A stretch of 64,000 nt of DNA from Agrobacterium tumefaciens_K (lineage in GTDB: Bacteria > Pseudomonadota > Alphaproteobacteria > Rhizobiales > Rhizobiaceae), in NCBI RefSeq assembly GCF_031801495.1, contig NZ_JAOEGC010000002.1:372001-436000 (forward strand), written 5' to 3'. The position numbers and the translations under genes are program-made. The notes beneath the pieces were generated by a model, which ran no database searches, was not told the origin of the DNA, and was given only the letters and a program-made list of their open reading frames with translations. Shown here piece by piece: positions 43,649-53,029 of this stretch; the first letter of the stretch is position 1; each line of letters starts with the position of its first letter.

Positions 43649-44021
43649 CTTCTCGCTCGCTTCGCTTGCCAACCGGAACACCTGTCTATTGCCATGATGG
43701 TGAGCGGGTCGCCGCACCGTCGTGGTGTTACTCAGGAATTTTCAAGCCGTGTCCGCCTCTTGGGGGTGAATGCGCTGATTCACGGCGCAGTTACCTTTCC
43801 GGGAACAATTCACGAAACGTGGTAAAGAAGTGGTTAACTGTGGTGGGAATTTTTTAACTTTTGCGGCAGGATTGTTTCGTCTGACGGTTGTGCCGGGTGG
43901 ACAGAGATCGCGCTTCTGTTCAAAGTCGCCAAAATTATTTGACGTTTACGCGCACGTCAAATAATGTGACCGCATATCGCCGGATCATGTCCGGTTTTCA
44001 CGATGCGGAGGAACATCGGTA
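43649..44021. other. Divergent regulatory region of podJ and fad operon
   Basis: 373 bases with no gene. It holds one GANTC site (43777), two TTAACT repeats (43834 and 43855) that resemble CtrA half-sites but are spaced wrongly, and the palindromic operator described below. Confidence 0.6.
43935..43964. promoter_or_regulatory. Palindromic operator before the fatty acid oxidation operon
   Basis: Perfect 11-base arms TTATTTGACGT and ACGTCAAATAA around TTACGCGC. It is 58 bases before the acyl-CoA dehydrogenase start and shares its core with the operator at 2402-2421. The family of the regulator cannot be fixed from the site alone; a TetR- or MerR-type acyl-CoA-sensing repressor is plausible. 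Confidence 0.8.
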
Positions 44022-45818
44022 ATGCCTGTTTACAAGGCCCCTGTCAAAGACACGCTTTTCATTCTCAATGACGTTCTGGGTCTGGAGCGTTACAACAATC
44101 TGCCCGGTTTCGAAGATGCAACGCCCGACATGATCGAGGCGATTACCGGCGAGGCTGCAAAGCTTGCCGAAGAACAGCTTTTCCCGCTCAACCTTTCGGG
44201 TGACCAACAGGGCTGCAAGCGTGCCGATGACGGTTCGGTTTCGGTTCCGGATGGCTTCAAGCAGGCATACGATGCCTATTGCGAGGGTGGCTGGACCGGT
44301 CTTGCTGTACCTGTGCAATATGGTGGGCAGGGGCTCCCCTATACGCTGCACGCGGCGATCGGCGAATACATGTCGTCGGCCAACCTCTCACTGATGATGT
44401 ATCCCGGTCTGACGCAGGGTGCGATCGCTGCCATCCTCGTGCACGGTACGGACGAGCAGAAGCAGACCTACCTGCCGAAGATGGTCGAAGGCACTTGGTC
44501 CGGCACCATGAACCTGACGGAGCCGCATTGCGGCACCGACCTCGGACTGCTGCGCACCAAGGCCGTGCCGCAGGGCGACGGCTCCTACAAGATCACCGGC
44601 CAGAAGATTTTCATCTCTGCTGGTGAGCATTCCATGACCGGCAATATTGTCCACTTGGTTCTCGCACGCATCGAAGGCGCGCCGGAGGGAACCAAGGGCA
44701 TTTCGCTGTTCATCGTGCCGAAGTTCCTCGTTAATGCCGATGGCTCGCTGGGTGCGCGCAATGGCGTGGTCTGCGGTGCCATCGAACACAAGATGGGCAT
44801 CCACGGCAATTCCACCTGTGTCATGAACTACGATGACGCGACCGGCTATCTGATCGGCGCCGAGAACAAGGGTCTTTCGGCCATGTTCGTGATGATGAAC
44901 GAGGCCCGCCTTGGCGTCGGCCTGCAAGGCCTTTCGATTGGCGAAATCGCTTATCAGAACGCCGCCGAATATGCCCGCGACCGTATTCAAGGCCGTTCTC
45001 TTTCCGGCATCAAGAATCCGGACAAGAAGGCCGATCCCATCATCGTTCACCCGGATGTACGCCGCACGCTGATGACGATCCGCGCCTATAATGAGGCAGG
45101 CCGCGCCTTCCTGCTATGGACCGCGCTGCAATCCGATATCGCCCATCGTTCGCAGGATGAAAAGGAGCGGCAGGCAGCGGACGATCTGCTCGGCCTTGTC
45201 ACGCCGATCCTCAAGGGTGTGCTGACCGACAAGGGCTTCGACCATGCGGTCGCCGCCCAACAGGTCTTTGGTGGCCACGGTTACATCGAGGAACATGGCA
45301 TGAGCCAGTATGTCCGAGATGCCCGCATAACCATGATCTACGAAGGTGCGAACGGAATTCAGGCGCTGGACCTCGTGGGTCGCAAGCTCGGCCTCAACGG
45401 TGGCCGTGCGGTCATGGCCCTGTTCAAGGAAATCGGCGATTTCTGCGAGGAGAACCGCGCCGACGAAAATCTGGTCACCTACACCAAGGGCTTGAAGAAA
45501 GGCCTGAACGACCTTCAGGCGGCGACCATGTGGTTTATGCAGAACGCCATGGCCAAGCCGGACAATGCCGGTGCAGGCTCGACCGACTACATGCATCTCT
45601 TCGGCCTCGTCGTGCTGGGTTACATGCATGCCCGCCTGGCAAAAGCAGCCCAGGGCGCACTTGCTTCTGGCGCCGCATCGGATGAGCAATACCTCAAAGC
45701 AAAACTTGTCACGGCAAAGTTCTTCATGGAGCGTATCATGCCGGAAACGGCGCTGCGCAAGGCTCGTATTGAAACCGGTGCCGACACGATGATGGAACTG
45801 CCTGCCGAAGCATTTTGA
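44022..45818 (+). CDS. Acyl-CoA dehydrogenase
   Basis: 598 residues, longer than the medium-chain enzymes and close to the DmdC/FadE-like class with an extra C-terminal domain. Marks: GWTGLAVPVQYGGQGLPYTL, GTMNLTEPHCGTDLGLLRTK (FAD and substrate loop), KIFISAGEHSM, GIEHKMGIHG-like IEHKMGIHGNSTCVM, and FGGHGYIEEHGMSQYVRDAR with the catalytic Glu region. It catalyses the first step of beta-oxidation. GGAGGAAC lies before the ATG. First gene of the operon. Confidence 0.93.
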   Translation: MPVYKAPVKDTLFILNDVLGLERYNNLPGFEDATPDMIEAITGEAAKLAEEQLFPLNLSGDQQGCKRADDGSVSVPDGFKQAYDAYCEGGWTGLAVPVQYGGQGLPYTLHAAIGEYMSSANLSLMMYPGLTQGAIAAILVHGTDEQKQTYLPKMVEGTWSGTMNLTEPHCGTDLGLLRTKAVPQGDGSYKITGQKIFISAGEHSMTGNIVHLVLARIEGAPEGTKGISLFIVPKFLVNADGSLGARNGVVCGAIEHKMGIHGNSTCVMNYDDATGYLIGAENKGLSAMFVMMNEARLGVGLQGLSIGEIAYQNAAEYARDRIQGRSLSGIKNPDKKADPIIVHPDVRRTLMTIRAYNEAGRAFLLWTALQSDIAHRSQDEKERQAADDLLGLVTPILKGVLTDKGFDHAVAAQQVFGGHGYIEEHGMSQYVRDARITMIYEGANGIQALDLVGRKLGLNGGRAVMALFKEIGDFCEENRADENLVTYTKGLKKGLNDLQAATMWFMQNAMAKPDNAGAGSTDYMHLFGLVVLGYMHARLAKAAQGALASGAASDEQYLKAKLVTAKFFMERIMPETALRKARIETGADTMMELPAEAF

Positions 45819-45855
45819 GAATAACGGCATTCACATGCCGATAGGGAGATGAGAA

Positions 45856-47064
45856 ATGACTGACGTTTATATCTACGATCACGTCCGCACCCCGCGCGGA
45901 CGTGGCAAGAAGGACGGTTCCCTGCACGAAGTGCCGTCCGTTCGCCTTGCTGCCAAAACGCTTGAAGCCATCCGTGACCGCAACGGGCTGGATACTGCGG
46001 CCGTCGATGACATCATCATGGGCTGTGTCGATCCGGTGATGGATGCGGGTGCTGTTATTCCAAAGGCCGCAGCCTTCGAAGCCGGCTATTCCACCAGGGC
46101 GCCAGGCATGCAGATCTCGCGTTTCTGCGCCTCCGGTCTGGATGCAATCAATTTCGCAGCCGGAAAGGTCGCGGCCGGTTCGGACGATATCGTCATTGCC
46201 GGCGGGGTGGAAAGCATGTCGCGCGTCGGCATGGGCATGTCCGGCGGTGCCTGGTACATGGACCCCTCCGTCAACTTTCCCGCCTTCTTTATGCCGCAGG
46301 GCGTGTCGGCCGATCTCATCGCCACCAAATACGGTTTCAGCCGCGACGACGTGGATGCCTATGCGGTGGAAAGCCAGAAGCGCGCAGCGCACGCTTGGGA
46401 GAGTGGCTATTTCAAGAACTCCGTCGTGCCGGTGAAGGACCAGAACGGTATCGTCATCCTCGACCGCGACGAGCACATGCGTCCCGGCACGGACATGCAG
46501 GCGCTCGCCTCGCTCAATGCGTCTTTCCAGATGCCGGGCGAAATGGGTGGCTTCGAAGCCGTAGGTATCATGGCCCACCCGGAAGTGGAGCGTATCAACT
46601 ACGTCCACCACGCGGGCAATTCATCCGGCATCGTTGATGGCGCCGCTGCCGTGCTGGTCGGTTCAAAGGCGGGTGGGGAGAGCATGGGCGTGAAGCCTCG
46701 CGCGCGCATCAGAGCTTTTGCCAATATCGGCTCGGATCCGGCGCTGATGCTGACCGGCCCCGTTGATGTGACCGAAAAGCTCTTGAAGAAAACCGGTATG
46801 TCCCTGTCCGACATCGATCTGTTCGAACTCAACGAAGCCTTCGCTGCGGTCGTGCTGCGTTACATGCAGGCTTTCGACATTGGCCATGACAAGATGAACG
46901 TCAACGGTGGCGCCATTGCCATGGGCCATCCGCTCGGTGCTACCGGCGCGATGATCCTCGGCACGGTGCTGGACGAACTGGAGCGCCGCGACCTTAACAC
47001 GGCATTGGTCACGCTCTGCATCGGTGCGGGCATGGGTACCGCAACGGTCATCGAGCGCGTTTGA
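45856..47064 (+). CDS. fadA: Acetyl-CoA C-acyltransferase (3-ketoacyl-CoA thiolase)
   Basis: 402 residues. The acyl-accepting Cys91 lies in SRFCASGLDAINFA, the second catalytic pair is GHPLGATGA and CIGAGMGTA. It cleaves 3-ketoacyl-CoA to acetyl-CoA, the last step of beta-oxidation. 37 bases from the previous gene; GGGAGATGAG before the ATG. Confidence 0.94.
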   Translation: MTDVYIYDHVRTPRGRGKKDGSLHEVPSVRLAAKTLEAIRDRNGLDTAAVDDIIMGCVDPVMDAGAVIPKAAAFEAGYSTRAPGMQISRFCASGLDAINFAAGKVAAGSDDIVIAGGVESMSRVGMGMSGGAWYMDPSVNFPAFFMPQGVSADLIATKYGFSRDDVDAYAVESQKRAAHAWESGYFKNSVVPVKDQNGIVILDRDEHMRPGTDMQALASLNASFQMPGEMGGFEAVGIMAHPEVERINYVHHAGNSSGIVDGAAAVLVGSKAGGESMGVKPRARIRAFANIGSDPALMLTGPVDVTEKLLKKTGMSLSDIDLFELNEAFAAVVLRYMQAFDIGHDKMNVNGGAIAMGHPLGATGAMILGTVLDELERRDLNTALVTLCIGAGMGTATVIERV

Positions 47065-47080
47065 TTTCGGGAGGAAACCG

Positions 47081-49294
47081 ATGAGCTACATTAATTTCAC
47101 CGTCGAAACCGATGCGGACGGCATTGCCCTCGTTACCTGGGATATGCCGGAAAAATCCATGAACGTCTTCACAGCCGAAGTCATGGAAGAACTGAACGCC
47201 ATCGTTGATGCAACCGTGGCGGACGCCGCCGTCAAGGGCGTGGTCTTCACCTCTGGCAAAAGCAGTTTTTCCGGCGGCGCGGACCTGTCCATGATCAAGT
47301 CGATGTTCTCCTTCTATCATGAGGAGAAAACGAAGAACCCGGATCAGGCGGCGCAGAAGCTGTTCGATCTCGTTGGTAAGATGAACGGCCTGTTCCGCAA
47401 GATCGAAACCAACGGCAAGCCATGGGTTTCCGCCATCAACGGCACGTGCATGGGGGGCGCGTTCGAATTGTCGCTGGCCTGCCATGGCCGCGTCGCGTCG
47501 AATGCCAAGAGCGTCAAGATCGCCCTGCCGGAAGTCAAGGTTGGCATCTTCCCCGGTGCTGGCGGCACGCAGCGCGTGCCGCGCCTCACCGACGCGCAAT
47601 CCGCTCTTCAGATGATGACGACCGGCCAGTCGCTCACCGCGCAGCGCGCCAAGGCCATGAACCTCGTCCATCAGGTGGTGGAGCCGGATCAACTCGTCTC
47701 CGCTGCAAAGCAGATGATCAATGACGGTCTGAAGCCGGTTGCTCCCTGGGATGAAAAGGGCTTCAAGGCGCCCGGCGGCGGCATCTGGACACCGGGAGCC
47801 GCGCAACTTTGGCCCGCTGCACCCGCGATCCTGCGCCGTGAAAGCGCCGGCAATTATCCGGCAGCCCTCGCTATCCTCAAATGCGTCTACGAAGGCCTGC
47901 AATTACCTTTCGACACGGCCTTGAAGGTCGAGCAGCGTTACTTCACGGAAATCCTCCGCTCGAAGGAAGCCTTTGCGATGATCCGCTCGCTGTTCATTTC
48001 CATGCAGGAACTGGGCAAGGGCGCTCGCCGCCCCGCGGGGCAGCCGAAGAGCGATCTGAAACACGTCGGCGTCGTCGGTGCCGGTTTCATGGGCGCGTCG
48101 ATTGCTTACGTTACCGCCGTTGCCGGCATCGATGTGACGCTGATCGACCGCGATTACGAAGCCGCCGCCAAGGGAAAGGCTACCTGTGAAGGGCTGGTAA
48201 AGGATAGTGTCGGCAAAGGTCGGATGACGCAGGAGGACGGCGCTGCTATCCTCGCGCGTATCACGCCAAGCGCCGATTACACCTCGCTCAAAACCGCAAA
48301 CCTCGTCATCGAAGCGGTGTTCGAGGATCGCGACGTCAAGAAGGGTGTTATCGAAGCGGTGGAAGCCGTGTTGCCGGAAGGCGCAATCTTCGCCTCCAAC
48401 ACCTCGACACTGCCGATCACCGGGCTCGCGAAGAGCTCGAAGCGTCCCGCCGATTTCATCGGCATCCATTTCTTCTCGCCGGTCGAGAAAATGATGCTGA
48501 CGGAAGTCATCCTCGGCAAGGAAACCGGCGACAAGGCTTTGGCTGTTGCCTTGGATTACGTCGCGAAGATCAGGAAGACGCCGATCGTGGTCAACGATAC
48601 GCGTGGCTTCTTCGTCAATCGCTGTGTGCTGCGCTACATGGCCGAAAGCTACGACATGCTGATCGAGGGCGTGCCTGCGGCCATGATCGAGAATGCCGCG
48701 AAATTCGCGGGCATGCCGGTCGGTCCACTCGCGCTCAACGATGAAGTGGCCATCGATCTTTCCTACAAGATTCTCAAGGCGACCGTTGCCGACCTTGGGG
48801 AAAAGGCTGTCGATCCGCGCCATATGGAACTGGTGAAGAAGCTGGTGGAAGACGAAGGCCGCTTCGGCCGCAAGAACGCCAAGGGCTTTTACGATTATCC
48901 GCCTAAGCCAGCCAAAAAGTCTCTCTGGCCGGGTCTCAAGGATCTCTATCCGCAGAAGAAGCCGGAAGACGTGGACATGGAGGTTTTGAAACAGCGCTTC
49001 CTCGTCACCGTCGCGCTGGAAGCGGCAAGAACGGTGGAAGAGGGTATCGTTACTGATCCGCGTGAAGCCGATGTCGGATCCATCCTCGGTTTTGGCTTCG
49101 CGCCCTACACCGGCGGTGCGCTCTCCTACATCGACGGCATGGGCGTTAAAACGTTCGTCGCGCTGGCGGAAAAGCTGGCCGAAAGCTACGGGCCGCGTTT
49201 CAGGCCGACACCGCTCCTGAAGGAGATGGCCGCGAAAGGAGAAACTTTCTACGGCCGTTTCGATCCTTACGGCGATACCGCGCAAGCGGCATAA
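47081..49294 (+). CDS. fadB: Multifunctional enoyl-CoA hydratase/3-hydroxyacyl-CoA dehydrogenase
   Basis: 737 residues. The N-terminal crotonase domain has KSSFSGGADLSMIK, NGTCMGGAFELSLACHGR and EVKVGIFPGAGGTQRVPRLT; the dehydrogenase follows with GVVGAGFMGASIAYVTAVAG (NAD site) and HFFSPVEKMMLTEVI. It does the hydration and oxidation steps of beta-oxidation together. Start at 47081 has GGGAGGAAACCG directly upstream. Ends at an intrinsic terminator. Confidence 0.94.
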   Translation: MSYINFTVETDADGIALVTWDMPEKSMNVFTAEVMEELNAIVDATVADAAVKGVVFTSGKSSFSGGADLSMIKSMFSFYHEEKTKNPDQAAQKLFDLVGKMNGLFRKIETNGKPWVSAINGTCMGGAFELSLACHGRVASNAKSVKIALPEVKVGIFPGAGGTQRVPRLTDAQSALQMMTTGQSLTAQRAKAMNLVHQVVEPDQLVSAAKQMINDGLKPVAPWDEKGFKAPGGGIWTPGAAQLWPAAPAILRRESAGNYPAALAILKCVYEGLQLPFDTALKVEQRYFTEILRSKEAFAMIRSLFISMQELGKGARRPAGQPKSDLKHVGVVGAGFMGASIAYVTAVAGIDVTLIDRDYEAAAKGKATCEGLVKDSVGKGRMTQEDGAAILARITPSADYTSLKTANLVIEAVFEDRDVKKGVIEAVEAVLPEGAIFASNTSTLPITGLAKSSKRPADFIGIHFFSPVEKMMLTEVILGKETGDKALAVALDYVAKIRKTPIVVNDTRGFFVNRCVLRYMAESYDMLIEGVPAAMIENAAKFAGMPVGPLALNDEVAIDLSYKILKATVADLGEKAVDPRHMELVKKLVEDEGRFGRKNAKGFYDYPPKPAKKSLWPGLKDLYPQKKPEDVDMEVLKQRFLVTVALEAARTVEEGIVTDPREADVGSILGFGFAPYTGGALSYIDGMGVKTFVALAEKLAESYGPRFRPTPLLKEMAAKGETFYGRFDPYGDTAQAA

Positions 49295-49312
49295 ACAAAC
49301 AATCGACATCGA

Positions 49313-49340
49313 CACAGGCCCTTCGGGGCCTGTTTTTTTT
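49313..49340 (+). terminator. Terminator of the fatty acid oxidation operon
   Basis: CAGGCC/GGCCTG stem with a central CTTCGG tetraloop-type turn and eight Ts. Confidence 0.93.
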
Positions 49341-49499
49341 GACGCAAGTGGCTGGATTGTTTTTATTTTCATTCTGACGCGGATATCACGGTGCTCGCCT
49401 CATGCTGGTTTTCCGGGATATTTCCGGCCTTATGAGGGTGGGTGATGAAGCCATCCACAGGCTCGATAAAAAAACTGTCAAAAAAGTTCGCAGCGGTGC

Positions 49500-49527
49500 T
49501 TGCCATGTCCGAACAAGATGTTATAAC
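49500..49527 (+). promoter_or_regulatory. Promoter of tRNA-Phe
   Basis: TTGCCA (49500-49505) and TATAAC (49522-49527), 16 bases apart, about 68 bases before the tRNA 5' end. Confidence 0.55.
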
Positions 49528-49594
49528 CCCGCTCACTTCCGGGGCAGACAACTGCTCCAGACGCAAAAGCGAAGGTTCGTCAGGAGCCTGAAGT

Positions 49595-49670
49595 GCCCGG
49601 ATAGCTCAGTTGGTAGAGCAGCGGATTGAAAATCCGCGTGTCGGTGGTTCAAATCCGCCTCCGGGCACCA
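49595..49670 (+). tRNA. tRNA-Phe (anticodon GAA)
   Basis: A 76-base cloverleaf with acceptor GCCCGGA/TCCGGGC, D-arm GCTCAGTTGGTAGAGC, anticodon loop TTGAAAA (GAA), T-arm GGTTCAAATCC and an encoded CCA. Confidence 0.97.
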
Positions 49671-49890
49671 TTACTCTCTTAACGTAAATCTCAAGTATTT
49701 TCTGCCTAAGATGGTCTCAAGGTTGTATTTTCAGCCTTTGCGGATAGAAACCGGCTATTCTTTATTTCATTATCGTTTTTTTTCGCGTCGGAAATGAAGT
49801 GCTTCGAAGCTGTTCCTCCCTGTTTGCTGGCTGATGAGGTAGAGCTGTCTTTCTTTCTGACGACAATTGCTGGAAGCCGTGAGGAAATCC

Positions 49891-51876
49891 GTGTCGCAGG
49901 TCGGATCGAAAAATCTGGAAGATGCCGTTCGTCTCGATCAGCTTCATGCCGTCCGCAAAACGGTGCTGGTTTCCATACCCATCAATATCATTCTCGGAAT
50001 AGCCGCTGTTTTGATCGCCGCTAACTCCGGTAAGGCCATGGCTGGTCTGAGCTGGTTTCTTGCCTCCTCGATCGTCAACATTTCCCGCTTTGCCTTTTGC
50101 CGTTATCCGATCAGGCTTGACGGCGGGCTCGCAGGCGGTGGGAAACTGATGGCGCTGGGCGTCGATCAACACCTCCTGTTGCATGCGGCCTTTGCGCTCG
50201 CATCCGGCATCGTCTGGGCCTTCATCCCGGTTTTGTCCGACGGATATACCACCCCGGAGAGCCTGTTTTATCTGATCTTGGGCTGCGGCATTACGGCCGG
50301 TGCGGTGACTTACGGCTATTCTTTCGCCCCTATCGCCATCTCCTTCATCACGCCGCCGATCCTCTCGGCTGTCGGCTGCTTTGTCTGGGCAGGCGGGATG
50401 GAAAGAAATCTTCTTGCGGCGACCATGGTGCTCTACCTCGTTGCGCTGGTTCGCGGCGCGTTCGTCGGGCAGCAACTCGTCAGAAGCGACAGCCGACTGA
50501 AAAACGAGGCGACGCAGCTCTCGCGGTCGCTTGAGATTGCCAATGACCAGGCACTCAGATTTGCCGGTGAAATGCAGGAACGTGCCGTGCATGACGCGTT
50601 GACGGGCCTGCTCAATCGCCGGGGCTTTTCCGAAGCGCTGGAGCAGTTCGTTCCGGAAACGGAACGTGGCTGCCTGCTGCTGCTTGATCTGGACGGCTTC
50701 AAATCGGTCAACGATGCCTTCGGACACAAGGCCGGAGATCGGATTCTGGTCGAAGTCGCAAGGCGACTGCGCGATACCGTGGCCAGCCATGTCATCGTTG
50801 CGAGACTGGGCGGTGATGAGTTTGCCATCCTTTATGACGATAGGGCAACCGGTGAGGATCCACAAACTCTGGCGATGCGTTTGATCGCGGCGATTGCCAT
50901 CCCTTTCTCCCAGCTCGATGCCGGCCGTGTCGGCGTCAGCATCGGTGTTTACCAGGGGGAAGCGCACGATATCGATGAGATGCTGATCTACGCCGATGCT
51001 GCCCTTTATTCTGCAAAGAAGGAGGGCCGCAATCGCTTCCGCATGTTCGATGAGGAACTGCGCCGTCAGGCACTGGTCCGACGTGATATCGAGCGCGATC
51101 TGGGTGCTGCCCTTGCGCGGGAGGAGCTGGAAATCTGGTTTCAGCCGATCATGCGGGACGGAGGGAAAAAACTCGATTCGCTGGAGGCGCTCTTGCGCTG
51201 GAACCATCCGGAACACGGATGGATCGATCCGATGGAGATTGTCAGGACCGCAGCGACCGCCGGCCTTTCGGAGATGCTGACGCGGTTCATCCTGCGCGAA
51301 GTCATCAACATGATCCGTGACCTCAAGGCGCTTGGTATGAGTGATGTGCGCGTGGCGATCAACGTCTCACCGCGCGAGTTGGCGCAGATCGCCATCGACG
51401 ATCTGGTTCTGAGAAAGCTGAAGGAGAAGGGTGCACCCGCTTCCATGCTCGAGCTGGAAATGACCGAGGAGGTGGCGGTCAACCCCCGCGCCGTCCAAGA
51501 GAAACTTGCGCGCCTGAAAGCACAGGGCGTCAGCCTCGCGATCGATGATTTCGGCTCGGGTTATTCATCGCTGGGTTTGTTGCAGCAGTTTCATGTCCAT
51601 CGGGTCAAGATCGACAAGTCCTTCATCGCAGGCATCGCCGGGTCTGAAAAGGATCGTTCGCTGGTCGGCGCCGTTCTTGGCGTGTCCCGCGTCTTCGGCT
51701 TCGACGTTGTCGCCGAGGGTGTGGAGAGGGAAGAGGACGTCAAGGCGCTCCGCGAACTCGGCTGCACCATCCTTCAGGGGTATTATTTTGCCAGACCGAT
51801 GTCGTTTGATGAGGCCGTAAGCTGGAGCAAGGGGCAGCACGCCGGTAGACACAGCGGTGCTACTCCAAAGGCCTGA
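49891..51876 (+). CDS. Membrane GGDEF-EAL protein
   Basis: 661 residues. Five or six N-terminal helices form a MASE-like membrane sensor (about 30-195). The GGDEF domain has an intact LGGDEFAIL active site; the EAL domain has SLEALLRWNHPEHG, IDDFGSGYSSLGLL and the loop-6 type VVAEGVEREEDV. It could make or break c-di-GMP or both; with an intact EAL and GGDEF, a dual or GTP-stimulated phosphodiesterase role is open. GTG at 49891 with GAGGAAA 4-6 bases upstream is chosen; the frame opens earlier at a TTG. It precedes the Pha operon but is convergent with it. Confidence 0.88.
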   Translation: MSQVGSKNLEDAVRLDQLHAVRKTVLVSIPINIILGIAAVLIAANSGKAMAGLSWFLASSIVNISRFAFCRYPIRLDGGLAGGGKLMALGVDQHLLLHAAFALASGIVWAFIPVLSDGYTTPESLFYLILGCGITAGAVTYGYSFAPIAISFITPPILSAVGCFVWAGGMERNLLAATMVLYLVALVRGAFVGQQLVRSDSRLKNEATQLSRSLEIANDQALRFAGEMQERAVHDALTGLLNRRGFSEALEQFVPETERGCLLLLDLDGFKSVNDAFGHKAGDRILVEVARRLRDTVASHVIVARLGGDEFAILYDDRATGEDPQTLAMRLIAAIAIPFSQLDAGRVGVSIGVYQGEAHDIDEMLIYADAALYSAKKEGRNRFRMFDEELRRQALVRRDIERDLGAALAREELEIWFQPIMRDGGKKLDSLEALLRWNHPEHGWIDPMEIVRTAATAGLSEMLTRFILREVINMIRDLKALGMSDVRVAINVSPRELAQIAIDDLVLRKLKEKGAPASMLELEMTEEVAVNPRAVQEKLARLKAQGVSLAIDDFGSGYSSLGLLQQFHVHRVKIDKSFIAGIAGSEKDRSLVGAVLGVSRVFGFDVVAEGVEREEDVKALRELGCTILQGYYFARPMSFDEAVSWSKGQHAGRHSGATPKA

Positions 51877-51890
51877 AAAGACCGGATGGT

Positions 51891-51924
51891 TAGAGCGTTT
51901 CCATTTTAGCAAGGAAACGCTCTA
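51891..51924. terminator. Perfect palindrome, bidirectional terminator or repeat
   Basis: TAGAGCGTTTCC and GGAAACGCTCTA, perfect 12-base arms around a 10-base A/T-rich loop. The right end contains the stop codon of the last pha gene. The sequence resembles, from memory, a repeat that is frequent in rhizobial intergenic DNA. Confidence 0.6.
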
Positions 51925-52266
51925 GAGATGCTCGCGGTTGTCCGTGCTCTGCTCCGCACGGTCCCGATACAGAGCGGCGCGTCCCAGAAGCATCAGGGAT
52001 ACGGGCGTGGTCACCGTCATGAAAATCCCGATGAAGATTTCGTGGAACACGAAGCGGTCGCCGGAAACAGAAAAATAGATGATGGAGGCCATCACGATGC
52101 CACCCGTACCCCAGCTCGTTCCGAGCGTGGGCGCGTGCAGGCGCTCATAAAAGCTGTTCAGCTTGGCGAAGCCGATCGTGCCGATCAGGGTAAGGGATGC
52201 GCCGAGCAGCACGAAGAAGGCGACCAGAACAGCGGCCCAGAGCGGAAATTCAGCGGCATTGTTCAT
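51922..52266 (-). CDS. phaG: PhaG/MnhG, Mrp antiporter subunit G
   Basis: 114 residues, three transmembrane helices. PhaG/MnhG marks are VLLGASLTLIGTIGFAKLNS, FYERLHAPTLGTSWGT and IFMTVTTPVSLMLLGRAALY. The 5' end overlaps phaF by four bases. It is needed for assembly of the multi-subunit K+ or Na+/H+ antiporter. Confidence 0.92.
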   Translation of the reverse strand: MNNAAEFPLWAAVLVAFFVLLGASLTLIGTIGFAKLNSFYERLHAPTLGTSWGTGGIVMASIIYFSVSGDRFVFHEIFIGIFMTVTTPVSLMLLGRAALYRDRAEQSTDNREHL

Positions 52267-52544
52267 TCGATCACCTCACCGCGCATCAGGAACTTGGAAA
52301 GTGCGACCGTCGAGACGAAACCGAGGATCGCAATCAGCAGGGATGCTTCGAAATAGATATCGTTGCCGGTGCGAAGCCCGAAGGTCAGCAGCAGCAGCAT
52401 CGCGTTGACGTAGAGCGTATCGACGCCCAGCACGCGGTCTTGCGCTCGCGGGCCGATTGCGATCCGGTAGACCGAAATCGTCATGGCGATGGCAAGCATG
52501 AACTGCGCAAGTGAAAAGGACCAGAAAAGGATAATCGAACTCAT
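52263..52544 (-). CDS. phaF: PhaF/MnhF, Mrp antiporter subunit F
   Basis: 93 residues, three helices. The start MSSIILFWSFSLAQFMLA leads to YRIAIGPRAQDRVLGVDTLY and LLIAILGFVSTVALSKFLMR, the MnhF pattern. It overlaps its neighbours by four bases on both sides. An earlier in-frame ATG at 52598 lies in the end of phaE and is not used. Confidence 0.91.
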   Translation of the reverse strand: MSSIILFWSFSLAQFMLAIAMTISVYRIAIGPRAQDRVLGVDTLYVNAMLLLLTFGLRTGNDIYFEASLLIAILGFVSTVALSKFLMRGEVIE

Positions 52545-53029
52545 TCGAATATCTCCATCAGCAGTTTTTCGTAGCGGTTCTTGATGAGATTGATCCACGC
52601 GGCTTCGTCGACGTCATCGAGAACATGAATGAGGAGCGTTCGCTGGCTGGAATTGTACTCGAGCCACGCGCTCCCCGGAGTGGCGGTCAAGATCGTCGCC
52701 AGCACCGCAAGCCCCATCGGATCGAGGATATCGAGCGGTATCGTCAGGAAGCCGGATTTGCGATTTCTTTCCCGCTTGAACAGGATGATCGTCATGACCG
52801 AAAAATTCGAACGGACGATATCGTAGAGCACGATCAGAATGAGTTTTGGAAGAAGGTGCCAGTTGCGGATACGCGGTTTTGCCGGACGCAGCGATGCCAT
52901 CGACCAGGACGCAAACATTGCAACGCCCGTCCCAAGCAGGAGATGCCCCGGCGAGAAGCTGTTGATCGTCATCCAGAAGATGATCAGCGAGACGGTAAGC
53001 AGCGGATAGGGGAGAATACGGCTTATCAT
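52541..53029 (-). CDS. phaE: PhaE/MnhE, Mrp antiporter subunit E
   Basis: 162 residues. PhaE marks: LLTVSLIIFWMTINSFSPGH, DIVRSNFSVMTIILFK and the soluble domain FLTIPLDILDPMGLAVLATI, then TPGSAWLEYNSSQRTLLIHV. Start at 53029 overlaps phaD by four bases. Longer frames upstream are within phaD. Confidence 0.91.
   Translation of the reverse strand: MISRILPYPLLTVSLIIFWMTINSFSPGHLLLGTGVAMFASWSMASLRPAKPRIRNWHLLPKLILIVLYDIVRSNFSVMTIILFKRERNRKSGFLTIPLDILDPMGLAVLATILTATPGSAWLEYNSSQRTLLIHVLDDVDEAAWINLIKNRYEKLLMEIFE

Noticed and set aside
43834..43860. Two TTAACT elements that resemble CtrA sites
   Set aside because: CtrA sites are TTAA-N7-TTAA; the spacing here is about 15 bases between elements, so a CtrA site cannot be claimed.
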